Below, one piece after another: positions 46,606 to 58,700 of a stretch of 64,000 nt of DNA. The position numbers and the translations under genes were made by a program. The notes under the pieces were generated by a model that worked only from the letters and a program-made list of their open reading frames with translations, was not told the origin of the DNA and did no database searches. The stretch comes from Armillaria gallica (lineage: Eukaryota; Basidiomycota; Agaricomycetes; Agaricales; Physalacriaceae). Numbering within the stretch: position 1 is the first letter of the stretch; each line of letters begins with the position of its first letter. The stretch lies in NCBI GenBank assembly GCA_037576215.1, contig JBANDB010000002.1, forward strand, positions 1,054,001 to 1,118,000, written 5' to 3'.

Positions 46606-47531
46606 CATACGGAATGGTTAGGGCACGTCGTGTCATCCTGTTCGTACGGCGAGTACGCTCGAGCGCGGTACCGGAGAGTTGTGGACGGACTTGAAACTCA
46701 AGAGGCAGCGAGTTTGAGATGACCCGGTGCCTCTATCTGACCTCTCAAACTCGTTGCCTCTATCTAGGTGAGCTGAGGCTGGCTAGTTTTATGGGACCTC
46801 TGCTGATCATCCCTTGGTGGTGTAGCCACGCATACCAGCAAAACATACACAAGCGACGGTGTGTATCATTGCAGAGAGGGCGGGGGATTCGCGTCGAGGC
46901 CAAGTTACATTTTTTATTTGTGCCGATTTCGTCCCCTTCTGTATCGCGTACTCATTGCTTTTAATGAAGCCGATTATCCACGCAGAAAGTTACTGCAATT
47001 TGAGAATCAGTCATCTAGACTCGAAAATCTAGCGGTGAATGGAGTCGCCAGTGTAGGACTCGGACGCGTCTCCGTGGTTTATACATCCACGCGTTCTCAT
47101 ACTCTCATCGGACTTCCAAGAGAAAAAACTCTTTCCTGGTGCATTTATGACCGGTTGACCGACCTCTATCGGCGCTTATCTCGCGACGTGCCCGAGTCGA
47201 ATATGCTATGCATGCTGTGTTCAATTCGCGGTTCGACATTTCAGATCATCTCACGTCTCGTCTACTCTGTCCCTATTATCGATATGCTCTCTCCTATGGA
47301 GCTTTAGGGACATGGGACCATCCGCCAGTGACAATACCAATATCAATACCATCGTCTTCAAGGCACTATTTACTCTTTATACACTGCATGTACTGCTCGT
47401 CCGTTCCCTTTATCATCATCCCTTCCTCTTTATTCCTTCCGCCTTGCATATCAACCGAATCTCAACATGCTGCTCGGAATCTAGAAATGGCGACAATGTG
47501 GTTCGAAAACTATCAGAAACATTTACGTGTA
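46606..47531. other. no gene recognised
   Basis: Short frames only. The last ~80 bp (TAGAAATGG..ACATTTACGT) resemble the 3' flank of the second HET-like gene near 50525-50583. Confidence 0.4.
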
Positions 47532-49406
47532 TCAAGCAAGAAAGGTCTCAGTCTTGGTGGCCAAATCATTCAGTCTTTTAGCTTCTTTCGTGTCGGAGAT
47601 TCGAAGTACTGACAACTTCTGGAACCTGTGATCTGGAAGTCTTTCGCCCACCACCCAATATTGTTTCTTTTCCTCCATAGGGAATGGAGGCTTGGGTCCA
47701 AGCAATGTATATGAGCCTGTTGGTATGGGGTACTGGTGGTCGGCGATGATCTGGAATGTATACTCTGTCCCATTACCGTCTTGGACAACCAATTTCCCCC
47801 ATCGGGACTCCCGTTGTGCGGATTCCTCGGCCAATCCTTGCACCAGTGCCAATTCCATGCAGGGTCCATAGTACAGGTCAGCATCCGTCTCCTCATCCCG
47901 ATACACATGCTCATCCCACCAACCCTTGTCAGGCGATGGCAGGTCCTCATGCATGACCTGGTCCCACGATGGTCTCCAACTCTTAGCTGAGTTACCAGGT
48001 TCGGGATACCGGAAGAATAACTGTGCTCGGTTCCCCGGCCACATCGCATTTACGAGCGCAGTCCACGCTTCCTCCATTGAGTTTGCGTCAGAGTACCCCA
48101 GTAACTCCCTGGAATACAAAAGGTATACCAGTCCTGCGACTTTATTCACAGGGAATGCCGACACCCGTTTCTGCATGTGTGATAATGGGTCAAACACGTC
48201 GGTGTCCAGCTCTATCAACACATGACTCCGTGGAATCGTCTCCAAGGCCGACAGTTGGTCGCGGTACTGCATTCGCATCCGCTCATCCATGTTTCCATCG
48301 TCACCCATATCCCCGCCAATGATCGGGTTAACACTGGCCTCCTGCAGTGTCCACGCGCGTCTGAACCAACTCCGGTCACTCTCAAAGTCACCCTCTTTGA
48401 AACTAAAAAGCCTCCCAAGACCACTCAAGTAGCACACCGCCCTCACATCGAGAAACATATTTCCTATAGTGGGCACGTCCAACTGCCACTCCTCCAAGCG
48501 TAGATGCTCCTTCATCCCTCCCGGCTGCCGCAAACAGAGAACGTCTAACCATACATACTCCGCTCCTATGTTGAGCAACTCAATGCGGATCAGGTCGAGG
48601 TTAGCATCTTTTGGGATGGGCACGGGCCATTCAAGTCCATTGATGGGTGTTCGCACATCCATACGATCGCTTTCATTCATCCACGCATGCGATACTGGCT
48701 GCGGGCGTCGGCGGGCGACCCACCACGGCACCACCCGATTGCTGTAAAGATCCCAGACTCGCCGAGGAGACACCTGCGGGTTGATGATTTTGTTGTCAAC
48801 AAGTACATCTCGCCGCATCTCCTGATCCAGTCTTTTGCGGTCTTCTAATTCCTTTGCGATGGCCCTGGCATCCATGCCACTGTGCCAATATGGGCGGAGA
48901 TAGGCATAGGCAGTCCCAAAGTTGTAGCCCTTATTAACGTAACCTTCGAGAAGGGTGTATAGAAACGTGGCGCTCGAGTGTGACTCTGACACCGACTCAG
49001 AGAATACGAAGGCAGGAAGGAGTTTCTTCAGGCGGTAGAAAAGTGTGGATGGGACGGTAGTATCGAGTTTGCATGACTCCTTCGTGCAGAGTGTGGTGTT
49101 GAGCTTGGCTAAGAGCCCGTCAACGCCAAGCTTAGCGCAGGGAGTGTCGGCAAGTTCGGATGTGATGACAGGCCTCCTACGGGTATAGACTCGCTGGAGT
49201 GCCACTGGTATGCATGATTCCACTCGGCCACTCTCGGTGAATGCGTCGAGGGTGACCTCAGGGAAATCTTTATACTTGAGATCTGGCTGTTTCATCCAAT
49301 ATATTATTCATTGCCCTCTCAAATGTTTATGCATGCTTACTTGTTCGACCTTGCCCAGTGAAGGAAAATTCTCGAGATAATGCTCAAACCATTTTTCCCC
49401 ATCCAT
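47532..49406 (-). CDS. divergent HET-like protein A
   Basis: Two exons (49406-49341 and 49286-47532) give 606 aa; the first is a 22-codon exon (MDGEKWFEHYLENFPSLGK). An N-terminal helical region of ~190 aa includes FGTAYAYLRPYW. HET-type blocks follow: PVSHAWMNESDRMDV; AEYVWLDVLCLRQPGG, matching the WLDxLCI(N/R)Q core; and WFRRAWTLQEASVNPIIGG. VAGLVYLLYSREL is the usual post-HET segment. The C-terminus ends in a beta-rich part (DHQYPIPTGSYTLLG). Proteins of this class are predicted triggers of incompatibility-type cell death; for this one that is inference. Tandem paralogue: 50584-52522. Confidence 0.85.
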
Positions 49407-50583
49407 TTTGATTTTTTCTGGTCATAGCTGGAATGAGGTCGTGAGATATTGACATCCATAAAGCTACACTTACTATCGAGGATTCCCCAGGAAATCGGCA
49501 GTGTGTGGTACCAAGTATCCAGAGCGCCTTGTCCTCGTGGTGATCAGCAAACAACGTCAACGACCGACCAATGAAAGCATATCCAATCAACTGCTGAAAA
49601 ATTCTGCGGCAAGATAAGAAGAATGGAAGAATGGAAGAATGGATTTATTGGCCAGATAGACGCTCAAGGGTATGCGATTTCTGGAATCTTCCCATAAGGT
49701 TCGAACCCCAGGACTCGTTCGGGTACATCCGACAAACAAATAGATTTCAGTATGCTGTTAGGCCTTACAAAGCTCTCTAGATCTGGCGCTCGACTGCGGA
49801 TTAGACCCCCTTCTGAAACGCTCCGCTCAATGATTCCAGATACCGTAAACCATGATAATCAACTGCAGTCCACTCGAAAGTAGGTCAATGCGGTGAGCCA
49901 TAACAATTTCATTACCACCAACACCCAGACATGGAGAATTGAGATGCAATCGTTAGAAATGCGCTCTGGCAGCACTGGCGCTGGCCATCGTTCTCAGCTA
50001 TTGACCTCGGGATTAATGCCCCATCCGGTACACACCGCTTGCACTTTTGTGATACAATTCACCGTCATCGCTTCCTCGTGTTTTAACTGAAAAACAACAA
50101 CACATGGAAAGAGGACTGCAAATTCGTAATCCCGGTAACGTTACATGCTTCAGAGGCTCACCGACATATTCCAGCGAAAGAGGAGGTGATTGTAACACGA
50201 CACGAATTCGTGATGGTGTACACGAGGGCATTTCGTGCTTTAGAAGCAAGACATGTCGGCAGATAACCAGCGGGGAGCGGGGACAAAGGATGAGCAAGAA
50301 TATGCCATACACCTGAAGCTCGTTGTGTAATCGCTGAGCGACATTTCATCAACATGCGCACTGTGGTATGTATCACTAGCTCGTTTAAGTTGTAGCTATT
50401 CTGCTATTCTATGCAATTGCAGAAAGATTACAATAGCGGTGATCCTAGGATCTGCGATGGATGAGTATATAATTAAACGGGTGTAAATATACGAGGAGAA
50501 TATAGAGATGCCGCGGTTCAGAACCTAGAAATGGTCACAGCGTCAGAATTTGTCTCAAAAACTGTCGCAAACATTTACTTATA
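49407..50583. other. spacer between tandem HET-like genes
   Basis: 49410-49620 is the upstream region of gene A and resembles 52525-52770. GGTTCGAACCCC near 49698-49709 matches a Pol III B box but has no matching A box. No further gene was recognised. Confidence 0.45.
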
Positions 50584-52522
50584 TCAGATAAGAAAAGTCG
50601 GGTTCATGGTAGTAATACCCAAATCATTCAGTCTCCTGGCTTCTTTCGTGTCGAAGAATTTAAATACTGACAGCTTCTTGAATTTCTTCTGATCTGACAG
50701 TGGTCTTTTCCCTACCACCCAATATTGTGCCTTGTCCTCCCGAGGGAATGGTGGCTTGATTCCGAGCAGCGTATACGAGTCGGCCGGAATGGGGTACTGG
50801 TGGTCGGCCATAATCTGGAACGTGTGCTCTGTTCGTCTGCCACCTTCATGGTTTTTTTTGACAGTGAACTCTCCCAATCGGGGTTCCCATTTCGTGAATC
50901 CCTCGGCCAATCCTTGCACAAAGGCCGATTCAATGCAGGGCCCATAGTGCAGGTCAACATCCATCTTCTCATCCCGATATACATGTTCATCCCACCAACC
51001 CTTGTCAAGTGATGGAAATCTCGCCTTCATGACTTGCCTCCATGACGGTCTCCAACTCTTGCCTGAGTCGCCAGGTTCAGGATACCGGAAGAACAACTGT
51101 GCCCGGTTCCCCGGTGACATCACATTTACCAGTGCCGTCCACGCATCCTCGCTGGGCTGCGTCTCATGGTATGCCGGTATCTCCCTGGAATACAAAAGGT
51201 ACACCAGTCCTGCGATTTTATCCACAGGATTTGTGGACACCCGCTTCTGCATGTGTGACAATGGGTTAAACACGTCGGTGTCCAGCTCTATCAACACATG
51301 ACTCCGCGAAATTGTCTCCAAGGTCGACATTTGCGCGCGAAACTTCCTTCGCACCTCCTCTTGCATGTTTCCATCATTGCCCATATCACCGCCAATAATT
51401 GGATTAATGCTGGCCTCCTGCAGTGTCCACGCGCGTCTGAACCAGTTCTGATGATTCTCAAAGTCATCCATCTTGAAATTGAAAGGCCTCCCAAGACCAT
51501 TCATGTAGCACACGACCCTCAAACCATGATACACATATCCGATGGTGGGCACGTCAACCTTCCACTCCTTCTTCCGCAGATAGTGCTTCCACCAGACACC
51601 CGGCTGCCTCAAACAGAGAACGTCTAACCATGCATATTCCGCTCCCATATTGAGCATCTCGATGCGGATCAGGTCGAGGTCAGCATCTTTTGGGATGGGC
51701 ACGGGCCATTCAAGTCCATTGATGGGTGTCTGCACATCCATACGATCGCTTTCATCCATCCACGCATGCGATACTGGCTGCGGACGTCGGCGGGCAAGCC
51801 ACCACGGCACCACCCGATTACTGTAAAGGTCCCAGACTCGTCGAGGAGGCACTTGCGGGTTGATGATTTTGTTGTCGACGAGTACGTCATCTCGCATCTT
51901 ACGATCCAGTGCTTCGCGGTTGTGTAATTCCTTTGCGACGGCCTCGGCATCCATGTCTCTGCACCAATATGGGCGGAGATAGGCATAGGCAGTCCCAAAG
52001 TCGTAACCCTTAATGATATAGTTTTCGAGAAGAGCGTGTAGGGACGTGGGGCTCGGGTGTAGCTCCAACACCGGCTCGGGAAATATGAAATCGAAAGCAG
52101 GAAAGAGTTTCTTTAGGCGGTAGAAGTATGTGAGTAGGAGTTTCTTCAGGCGAAAGGAGTATGTGGATGGAACGGTAGTATCGGGGGTGTAGGACTCCTT
52201 CGTGCAGAGTATGGCGTTGAGCTTCTCTAAGAGTTCATCAACTCCAAGTTCAGCGCAGGGAGTGTTGGCGAGCGAGGATTTGATGACAGGCCTCCTGCCG
52301 GTGTAGATCCGTTGCAGTGCTGGTATGCATGATTCTGCTCGGTCAGTTTCGGTGAAGGCGGAGAGGGTGACCTCAGGGAAATCCATATACTTGAGATGTG
52401 ACTGTTTCATCCGATATATTATCCATTGCATTCTGTTCAAATTTATGAATGCTTACCTGTTCGACCTTGTTGCGTGAAGGAAAATTCTTGATATAATGTT
52501 GGAACCATTTTTCCCCGTCCAT
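50584..52522 (-). CDS. divergent HET-like protein B
   Basis: Tandem paralogue of 47532-49406 with the same structure: a 66-nt first exon (52522-52457, MDGEKWFQHYIKNFPSRNK), an intron, then 52401-50584, for 627 aa. The blocks PVSHAWMDESDRMDV, AEYAWLDVLCLRQPG and WFRRAWTLQEASINPIIGG are kept. An in-frame 33-bp tandem duplication (52105-52137 and 52138-52170) doubles the RLKKL segment, giving RLKKLLLTYFYRLKKLF where gene A has one RLKKLLPAF. The frame is open throughout, so it is probably expressed. Confidence 0.85.
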
Positions 52523-55500
52523 TTTGGCGCACCCTGGTCATAGTCGGAATGAGGTCATGAAATATTGACAATCACAAAACTACACTTACTATTGAGAATC
52601 CCCCAGGGAAATCGGCAGCGAGTAGTGCCAAGTTGTGGTTGTACCAAGGTTGTTCGTATCCAGAGTGCCTTGACCTCGTGGTAAGGAGCAAACAACGCCA
52701 ACGATGGTCCAATCAACGCATATCGACGCAGTCAGCCGCTGAGATATTCTGCGACAGGATAGGCACCCAACAGTTTCATCCGGTAGCCGATTATCCCACA
52801 TCTACGCGAGATGCGAATCCCTGTATATTTGAGAGTCAAAATACTCATCCAAGCACACTGGCATGCAACTATAGACCTATTTATATCCTCCATCCCATTC
52901 GATGATCTAGCTCCGATCTCAAATGGAAGAAAATGGTTGTATCGCAAAATTCGGGTAGGTGAGACCGAAGCTCACACATGCGGGTTGGCATCGAGAACTT
53001 GACGGAATACGAGAAGCGCTCGAGCTGGAAATAATATATCCTATAAATATCCTGGGTCATCCCCGTACTGCTAGCAGAAACAGCATGAACACGTACCCTA
53101 TCAGCTTTGTTGTACAGTCATCCCCCGTTGTCGTAGTTCATCGACTCCAAACTCCGCACCTAGGACGGCGACGAGTCCCATACTATCTACCCCAGATAGA
53201 AACGGTGGCAGCACTGAGCAGGCTTCCAACACGTTGAGATGTGACCTTTACCTCATTCGCCGGTACAATCATTCCTGCGGACATATTGATAGATCACTTG
53301 CTCGCAGAAGAAAGGTCTGTGTTCCCACATCTGCGCCTGCGGAAATCTTAGTGGACGATAACATGAGAGCGAGGTTTCGGATACAGGTTGTTCGCGCCAT
53401 CCCATATTGAGAGAAAGCCGGCTTGGCAATCTTCAATCCATCTTGCATGAAAATTGTATGCAGGACAAGCCATGTCGGCATAGCGTCGGATCGTACAGAT
53501 TTCGTTACCGTTTCGTTTTTAAATTACTTTCCCTGAGAAAAAGTCGACTGATTTTGGGGGCAAGCTGTAAGGAATCAGCATTTTGTGGGAATCCTGCTGC
53601 ACATAGACGTACGCAGTATGTTTTGTACTGTGTTGAAGCGTAAGCGGTCCGAAGACTCCACATGGTAGATTCCCTGTCGCGCCAGCGATTTTTTTTGTAG
53701 GAGACGTTCGACGCGTCCATATCGCCTGGAACACCAGCGTCGATCACACCAATGAAAGTCCTGTCCCGGTCGCTGTGAACGAGGATCACAAATTGATCAC
53801 AAAGGGAAGAACGGGAACCCGGCAACTGCCGCGATTGGGATTTACTCCATGTCAGTGATTTCATTTCTTCCATGAAGACTCCACATTTCCAACATGCGCC
53901 GGGCCTTAACCTGATACCGGACGAACAACGTATGTTTTGTTTATTATCTTTCCCCTCACAGTTGACTCAGTAAGGGTTGCAGATCACGCCGTAGACCTTA
54001 CTCGTTGCGTGTGTCTTTTCCTTCTTTGTTTGGTGTTGGAATATGGCAATCCGGCATCATGCCGAGCTTGCTTATTAAGGAAGAAGATATAGGAAAAGTG
54101 TAGAAGATTCTAGTAAATAGTCATTTAGTATAAAAGTAGGTACTGTAGTGTACATCTGCATGCGTTTGCAGAGCTCAGTCAAACGCAATACTATTGGCTT
54201 GACACCGCACATGTATATACTGGGAACGAACTGATCCCCCGTTTTACAACATTTGGCTTGCTAACACTGGAAGCATTTATATAGGTTTTTCTTTCCTTTC
54301 CACATGCCCAAGAGGACCGCACAACACTTCCATTATTCATGGCTGTAGACGATAGAAGGTCGCCTGACTTGTTGCTCGCTCCTGCTTTGCGACACACACA
54401 ATTAAAACGAGCAACGTGCATGGCTGCTGCTACCGACGATACCTCACGACTAGATTGAGAGACACTTGCAGGTGTGTACCGTTCGCATCTCTGTTGTTCA
54501 CGGGTGCTAATTAGGATGGTGAGAATCAGTCTATTCCATCACTCACTACAGCCTGCCAACAACGTCTCATGCTGCTTGTCACTGACACCACAATGATCCT
54601 CTCTTTGGCCTCTTCAACGACGCTCACCAGCCCGTCGCCTCATCACCCCAAGCTAGGTAGAGACCGCTAGATGTGGCGGATGGATCACACGAGGTGAGCA
54701 ACCAAGATACTCTGTATCTTGGGGTTTGGGGGGTGAGTTACCTGCTGAGGCGGTGACTTCCAGCTGAAGGAACGGAGAACCTGATGAGAGGGAAGCTGGA
54801 AGGGTGACTGAAATGTCACCAACTGATGGGCAGGGAACCCAGGTGTTTGGGAAGTTGGTGACTAACTCACAGCTGGAGACGCGAAGCGACAGACGAACCA
54901 ACCCAAAAAGCTATGGCTAGCAAGAGTGCAGGTGGGTGGGACGTGAAATCCGAGAGCTGAAAAATGAAGAGAGAGCAAAAATATCAATGGAGAATCTATG
55001 CAAAGTCCGCAAACTACGGAGCGTACAAAACTGTAAGAGGTGTATGCAAATACGACACCACTACTGCACCACTAGCTTGGCCCTGCTCAAACTCGATGTG
55101 AGGAACGAATGGCTCGAGTTTGAGGTCCAACAAGCTAGACTTTGACTTCATCATTCAACTGCCACAACGGAGAGCGATCAAAAGGAGGATCGTGCAGAGC
55201 GACAGCAAAGATGAGGATAAGGTTGGTGCCACGACCGAATCTTCACATTCGTACAAAGTCTCTGAAGAACCCCAGCATATGTGCGTACAAGCGCTAGGCG
55301 ATGTGTGTCTCCATTGCAGAGGTAGAAGGATGGGACAGAGATCTCGTTCGTGTCGATGTGGAAGAAGAGAATGACTGTGGCGTATCCACCTCGTCTCGGT
55401 TGGTGTTTCTCGAGCTGGTGGTGAAGGGCTCAGCGCTGCGAAAGGTACTGGTCATAGGCTCTCGAGTGAGCGTGTTTGCTATTGCATTGAGGACAAACTG

Positions 55501-55579
55501 CCAGCAGAGTGGGGAGGAGCCCGCTCTCTCATATGTCTTTGCTCTCCTTACCTTTCCGTCCTTTATGACTTCTTTTCAG
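52523..55579. other. gene-poor stretch before the second GMC relic
   Basis: 52525-52770 repeats the upstream region of HET-like gene A. Beyond that only short frames are seen (for example 53505-53873 minus, 54653-54901 minus, 54936-55145 plus) with no recognisable domain. The last ~55 bp match the intron of the first GMC relic. Confidence 0.4.
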
Positions 55580-55755
55580 GTGGGAACATCACGATCAACA
55601 GCACCGACCCACTCTCACCCCCACTCATCAACCCCGGCTTTTTCTCGCACCCTCAGGACCTGACCGTCATGTGACATGCTGTAGCAGGTGCGTGACGGTT
55701 CCTCTCTGCTCCGATATGGGATGACTATGTCCTCAGAATGTTTTACGAGTCTGAG
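55580..55755 (+). pseudogene. GMC oxidoreductase relic, second copy
   Basis: Reads NITINSTDPLSPPLINPGFF, SHPQDLTVM, stop, HAVAGA, stop, RFLSAPIWDDYVLRMFYESE in one frame: the same C-terminal GMC region as 46435-46605, better kept but with two TGA codons (55672-55674 and 55693-55695). No N-terminal FAD domain was found upstream. Confidence 0.75.
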
Positions 55756-56107
55756 TTTACGAGGATTCGTCCTTATGCGCTGCATTTCGATCCAGGACCC
55801 TTACTTTTAAGTTTTACCTTAGAATCTAACATGTGCAAACAATCACCTTTTATAGTAATCACCTAGCGACTTTTCATGGACCATCCTCCGGCCAATTTCA
55901 TGAGTCGCTAGCTCACTGTCTACACCTGCAATTATGTCGCATCTACTATTGATGTACAGACATCTCGTTTATGAGTCATGCTCAGTAGCTGTACCTTAAC
56001 AAAATGCAATTTCTATCACAAGAATAAATTCTTTGCCAATGTACAAAGTCCATTAACATCCACGACCAATCGTGACATCCACTGCAATGCACCTTCCCTT
56101 CTAAGGA

Positions 56108-56600
56108 TCAATCCTGATACCAAAGTCGGGTGTTGTTATGCTTTCCAGCCATGATGGGCATCTGACTCTGGAGCTTCGGAAGGGCATCTAACAAATCCAA
56201 ATATGTAGCCCTCTCATCTAAGACACCCGACCTCAGGGTATCGATTAGTGAGTTCGTGAACACCCCTCCCCACACCTTCAGGCCCTTCTTCTTTGTGTGT
56301 TCCGTTTCTGCGATTTGGTCTTGCATACACGCTGCCATGATCACATGGGATTCCATGTCGGGTACCCAGTTCTCTGCGGAAATGGATTAAAGTTTCGGTC
56401 CTGGAAGATGTTCAAGGGCGACATCTGCTGCGAGGAGCATATCCTCTATTGACACGCACTCTATTGGGGGAACCGTCCGCACTTCTTGGCCCATTCCTTG
56501 TGTGATGCTGCCGGCATGGCAGCAGTCCAATATGAACATGATTTGGTGACGAGGCTGGTGACGGGCACCCATGAAACTGAGCACGGCCTAGCGTGAACAC
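56108..56600 (-). pseudogene. caspase-like (peptidase C14) C-terminal fragment
   Basis: The minus-strand reading has HQPRHQIMFILDCCHAGSIT, the catalytic-Cys block of fungal caspase-like proteins (DCCHAG). In-frame VPDMESHVIMAACMQDQIAE and KVWGGVFTNSLIDTLRSG follow, matching the later p10-like part (VLLAACR.., GGVFTxALLxAL). A TAA at 56387-56389 interrupts the otherwise single frame after LEHLPGPKL. The N-terminal half, with the catalytic His, is missing directly upstream, where a (GT)n tract begins. Such proteins cleave after basic residues or act in regulated cell death; this fragment is unlikely to be active. Confidence 0.75.
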
Positions 56601-57559
56601 ACACCAAACTCAACTCAACCCCACTAAACACACACACACACAATCTCCTTAAGTGCGGAGGGGAGCAAGGATTTTAATTCCACTTGCGTGCTGACAGTAT
56701 CCCAATTTCTCTCAGTGAGCTCGCTAGAACGATACATGCAACAATGTAGTATTGTCAAGCTAGTCTCCAATTCTCTAGCTCTTCGGAGCTTTTTACAAGA
56801 GAGCATGGTGAACCACGCAACCCTCGAGGCAAAATATATTTCAATAGCCGGAACACACGGATCCGCAGATCTGCAAGTTGACCAAGTTCGGTCAGTGAGC
56901 TCGCTAAGTACGACTCGCCGCTAGATCTAATCCACACGCGACGCCGCCTTTCTCTTAGTGGCTAAACCTGACTTCCAAACTTGCCACGATGGAGGCCCTC
57001 GGCACTCCCACTCAAGTCTTAATTACTTTCTGAACCGTACCCACAAGTCTTCACACACAGTGCGCTCGCCCTAACAACAGTGCCGCGAGGTCCAACTGCG
57101 CACACCTGTCACACTTCGTGTAACTGCTAGAACAGCTCAAGCTGGCTGATTCCCTTGCAACTACTTCTAGACCTACACGGAGGCTGACACAACACAAATT
57201 CTCTTTTTACACTGAACCAGAAAAAGGAACAGAGCTTTTCTCTCAGATTTATCTCAGCAAACTCTCAAGATGGGCGCAGCGTCACTGCCCCGAATCTCCT
57301 TCTTATCTCAAGTAAACCGAAGTTTTTATCCAAAATGTTTCTCTTGTTCTATTTCTCTGTGAGCTCGCTAAACTTGCGTTCTAGCCGATGCTCGAAGCTA
57401 CTAACTCTTATGCATCGCAACAAGTCCAGATCCAAACTGAAACTTTATTACTGTATGTGGGGGGTAGGTATCTTGCCTTTAATACGTGAAAATCTACTCT
57501 ACTTATACTACGGTGATACGCCGTCTACGCATTCACACCTAGATTTTGCGATTTTGTAA
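56601..57559. other. repeat-bearing spacer inside caspase locus
   Basis: Holds a short CA/GT microsatellite (about 56629-56641) and three copies of a TGAGCTCGCTA motif (from 56716, 56896 and 57360), two of them within TCAGTGAGCTCGCTA. No gene was recognised. Confidence 0.5.
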
Positions 57560-58700
57560 TCATACTAGCGCATATCTATCTTAGACTAGCAATAACTAAA
57601 GGACTATAGCGGAGGCTTCAAGCTGATAGTCAAGCCAGAAAGCTACTAGTCGAGCCAGGATTTAGGCGCGATACCACTATTGGGTCAAGTCTATCAGCCG
57701 GCGTGACTAGCACCTCGAATACCAAGCAAGTCAGTAAATGACGACCGCTAGTCGACGGGGTAGCTACGAGTGCACCCAACAAGAAGCAGAACATACAGGT
57801 CTCGTGAAAGTACAGTCACTAGTGGAACGGTCTGCGCGCGAGTGTTTAAGAGGAGTTGACTAGTGGTGCAGCAGTCTCTAACGGGACTTAGAAATGAATT
57901 TAGAAATGAAGCGCAGCTGTCCAGATCGGGCTAGTACGATACAGATCTATTTACGATCGGAACTAGTATAGCCGGGTTGTGCCTTCGATCACGATCGACA
58001 GCTGCTACAGGCATGCTCGTTAAGCTAGCCGTTTATCCTTGATGCAAGTGGAGCGTTGCTGGGCCAAGAACACGGAATGCCACCTCTAGCGGAGCTCCTA
58101 GGCCCACTAGTCAGCAAGTGGCCGTTTCTAGACCAACTATTGCATGATTATTCACCATTATTCGTGACTAGCCAAGAAATCCTTATCAATAATACCCCTC
58201 TAGTCAGTTATTTATATCTCGATTGTACCTTGTTGGCCAGTATATAAGTAGTAGAATAGGTGCACGTGCGGCTCAGGCAAGCCATCCCCGCAATTGTGAC
58301 CTACTAGTCAGTATCTAGCGCCCCAATTAAAGGCTTTTGTGCTTAACCTCGACGAAGCGGCTACTAGTTGCTAAGTTACCCATAGCATTGAGTGAATAGA
58401 AGTGTCTTAGAGCAATCTTTTGTGTCCTGCAAAGGCCAAGAGTGTTTCGAAGTTAGTTCAAGCGAGTTCTCAAAGTTTAAAGTATTATTCTTAGGCCAAG
58501 AGCGCCACTAGTCTGCCTAGAAAGCAACTAGTCAAGTGTTTATTCACTTGTAAGACATTATAGGGCCAAGAGAGCCACTAGTTCGAAGCAGTCCCAGTCA
58601 GAGCGAGCACAGTAGCTCAAGTCGAGTCACTATTCATCCAATTGTGTCTTACAAACCCCACTAGTGCGATTAGTACGCTTGTATAGCTCACTAGTAACGA
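57560..58700. mobile_element. ACTAGT-rich block, possible transposon subterminal region
   Basis: Twelve ACTAGT hexamers and more than twenty CTAG tetramers lie in 1.14 kb, where about 0.3 ACTAGT would be expected by chance. Many copies extend to CACTAGTC or CACTAGTG. GGCCAAGAGNGCCACTAGT recurs at about 58494 and 58563, with a shorter form near 58432. No protein is encoded. CACTA-type DNA transposons have CACTA termini and arrays of short subterminal repeats bound by transposase, so this may be one end of such an element. The assignment is inference; matching outer ends and a target duplication were not found. Confidence 0.45.

Noticed and set aside
49698..49709. B-box-like GGTTCGAACCCC as another SINE or tRNA
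   Set aside because: The core is palindromic, so it matches on both strands, and no A box or shared tail was found near it.
53505..53873. 122-aa minus-strand ORF as a gene
   Set aside because: No domain, unusual composition and no splice partners; probably chance.
54653..54901. 82-aa minus ORF or a fold-back element
   Set aside because: Partial inverted similarity (GTGAGTTA versus its complement) is too short and interrupted to call an element, and the ORF has no family.
56629..56641. CA/GT tract as a regulatory element
   Set aside because: Ordinary microsatellite; nothing supports a function.
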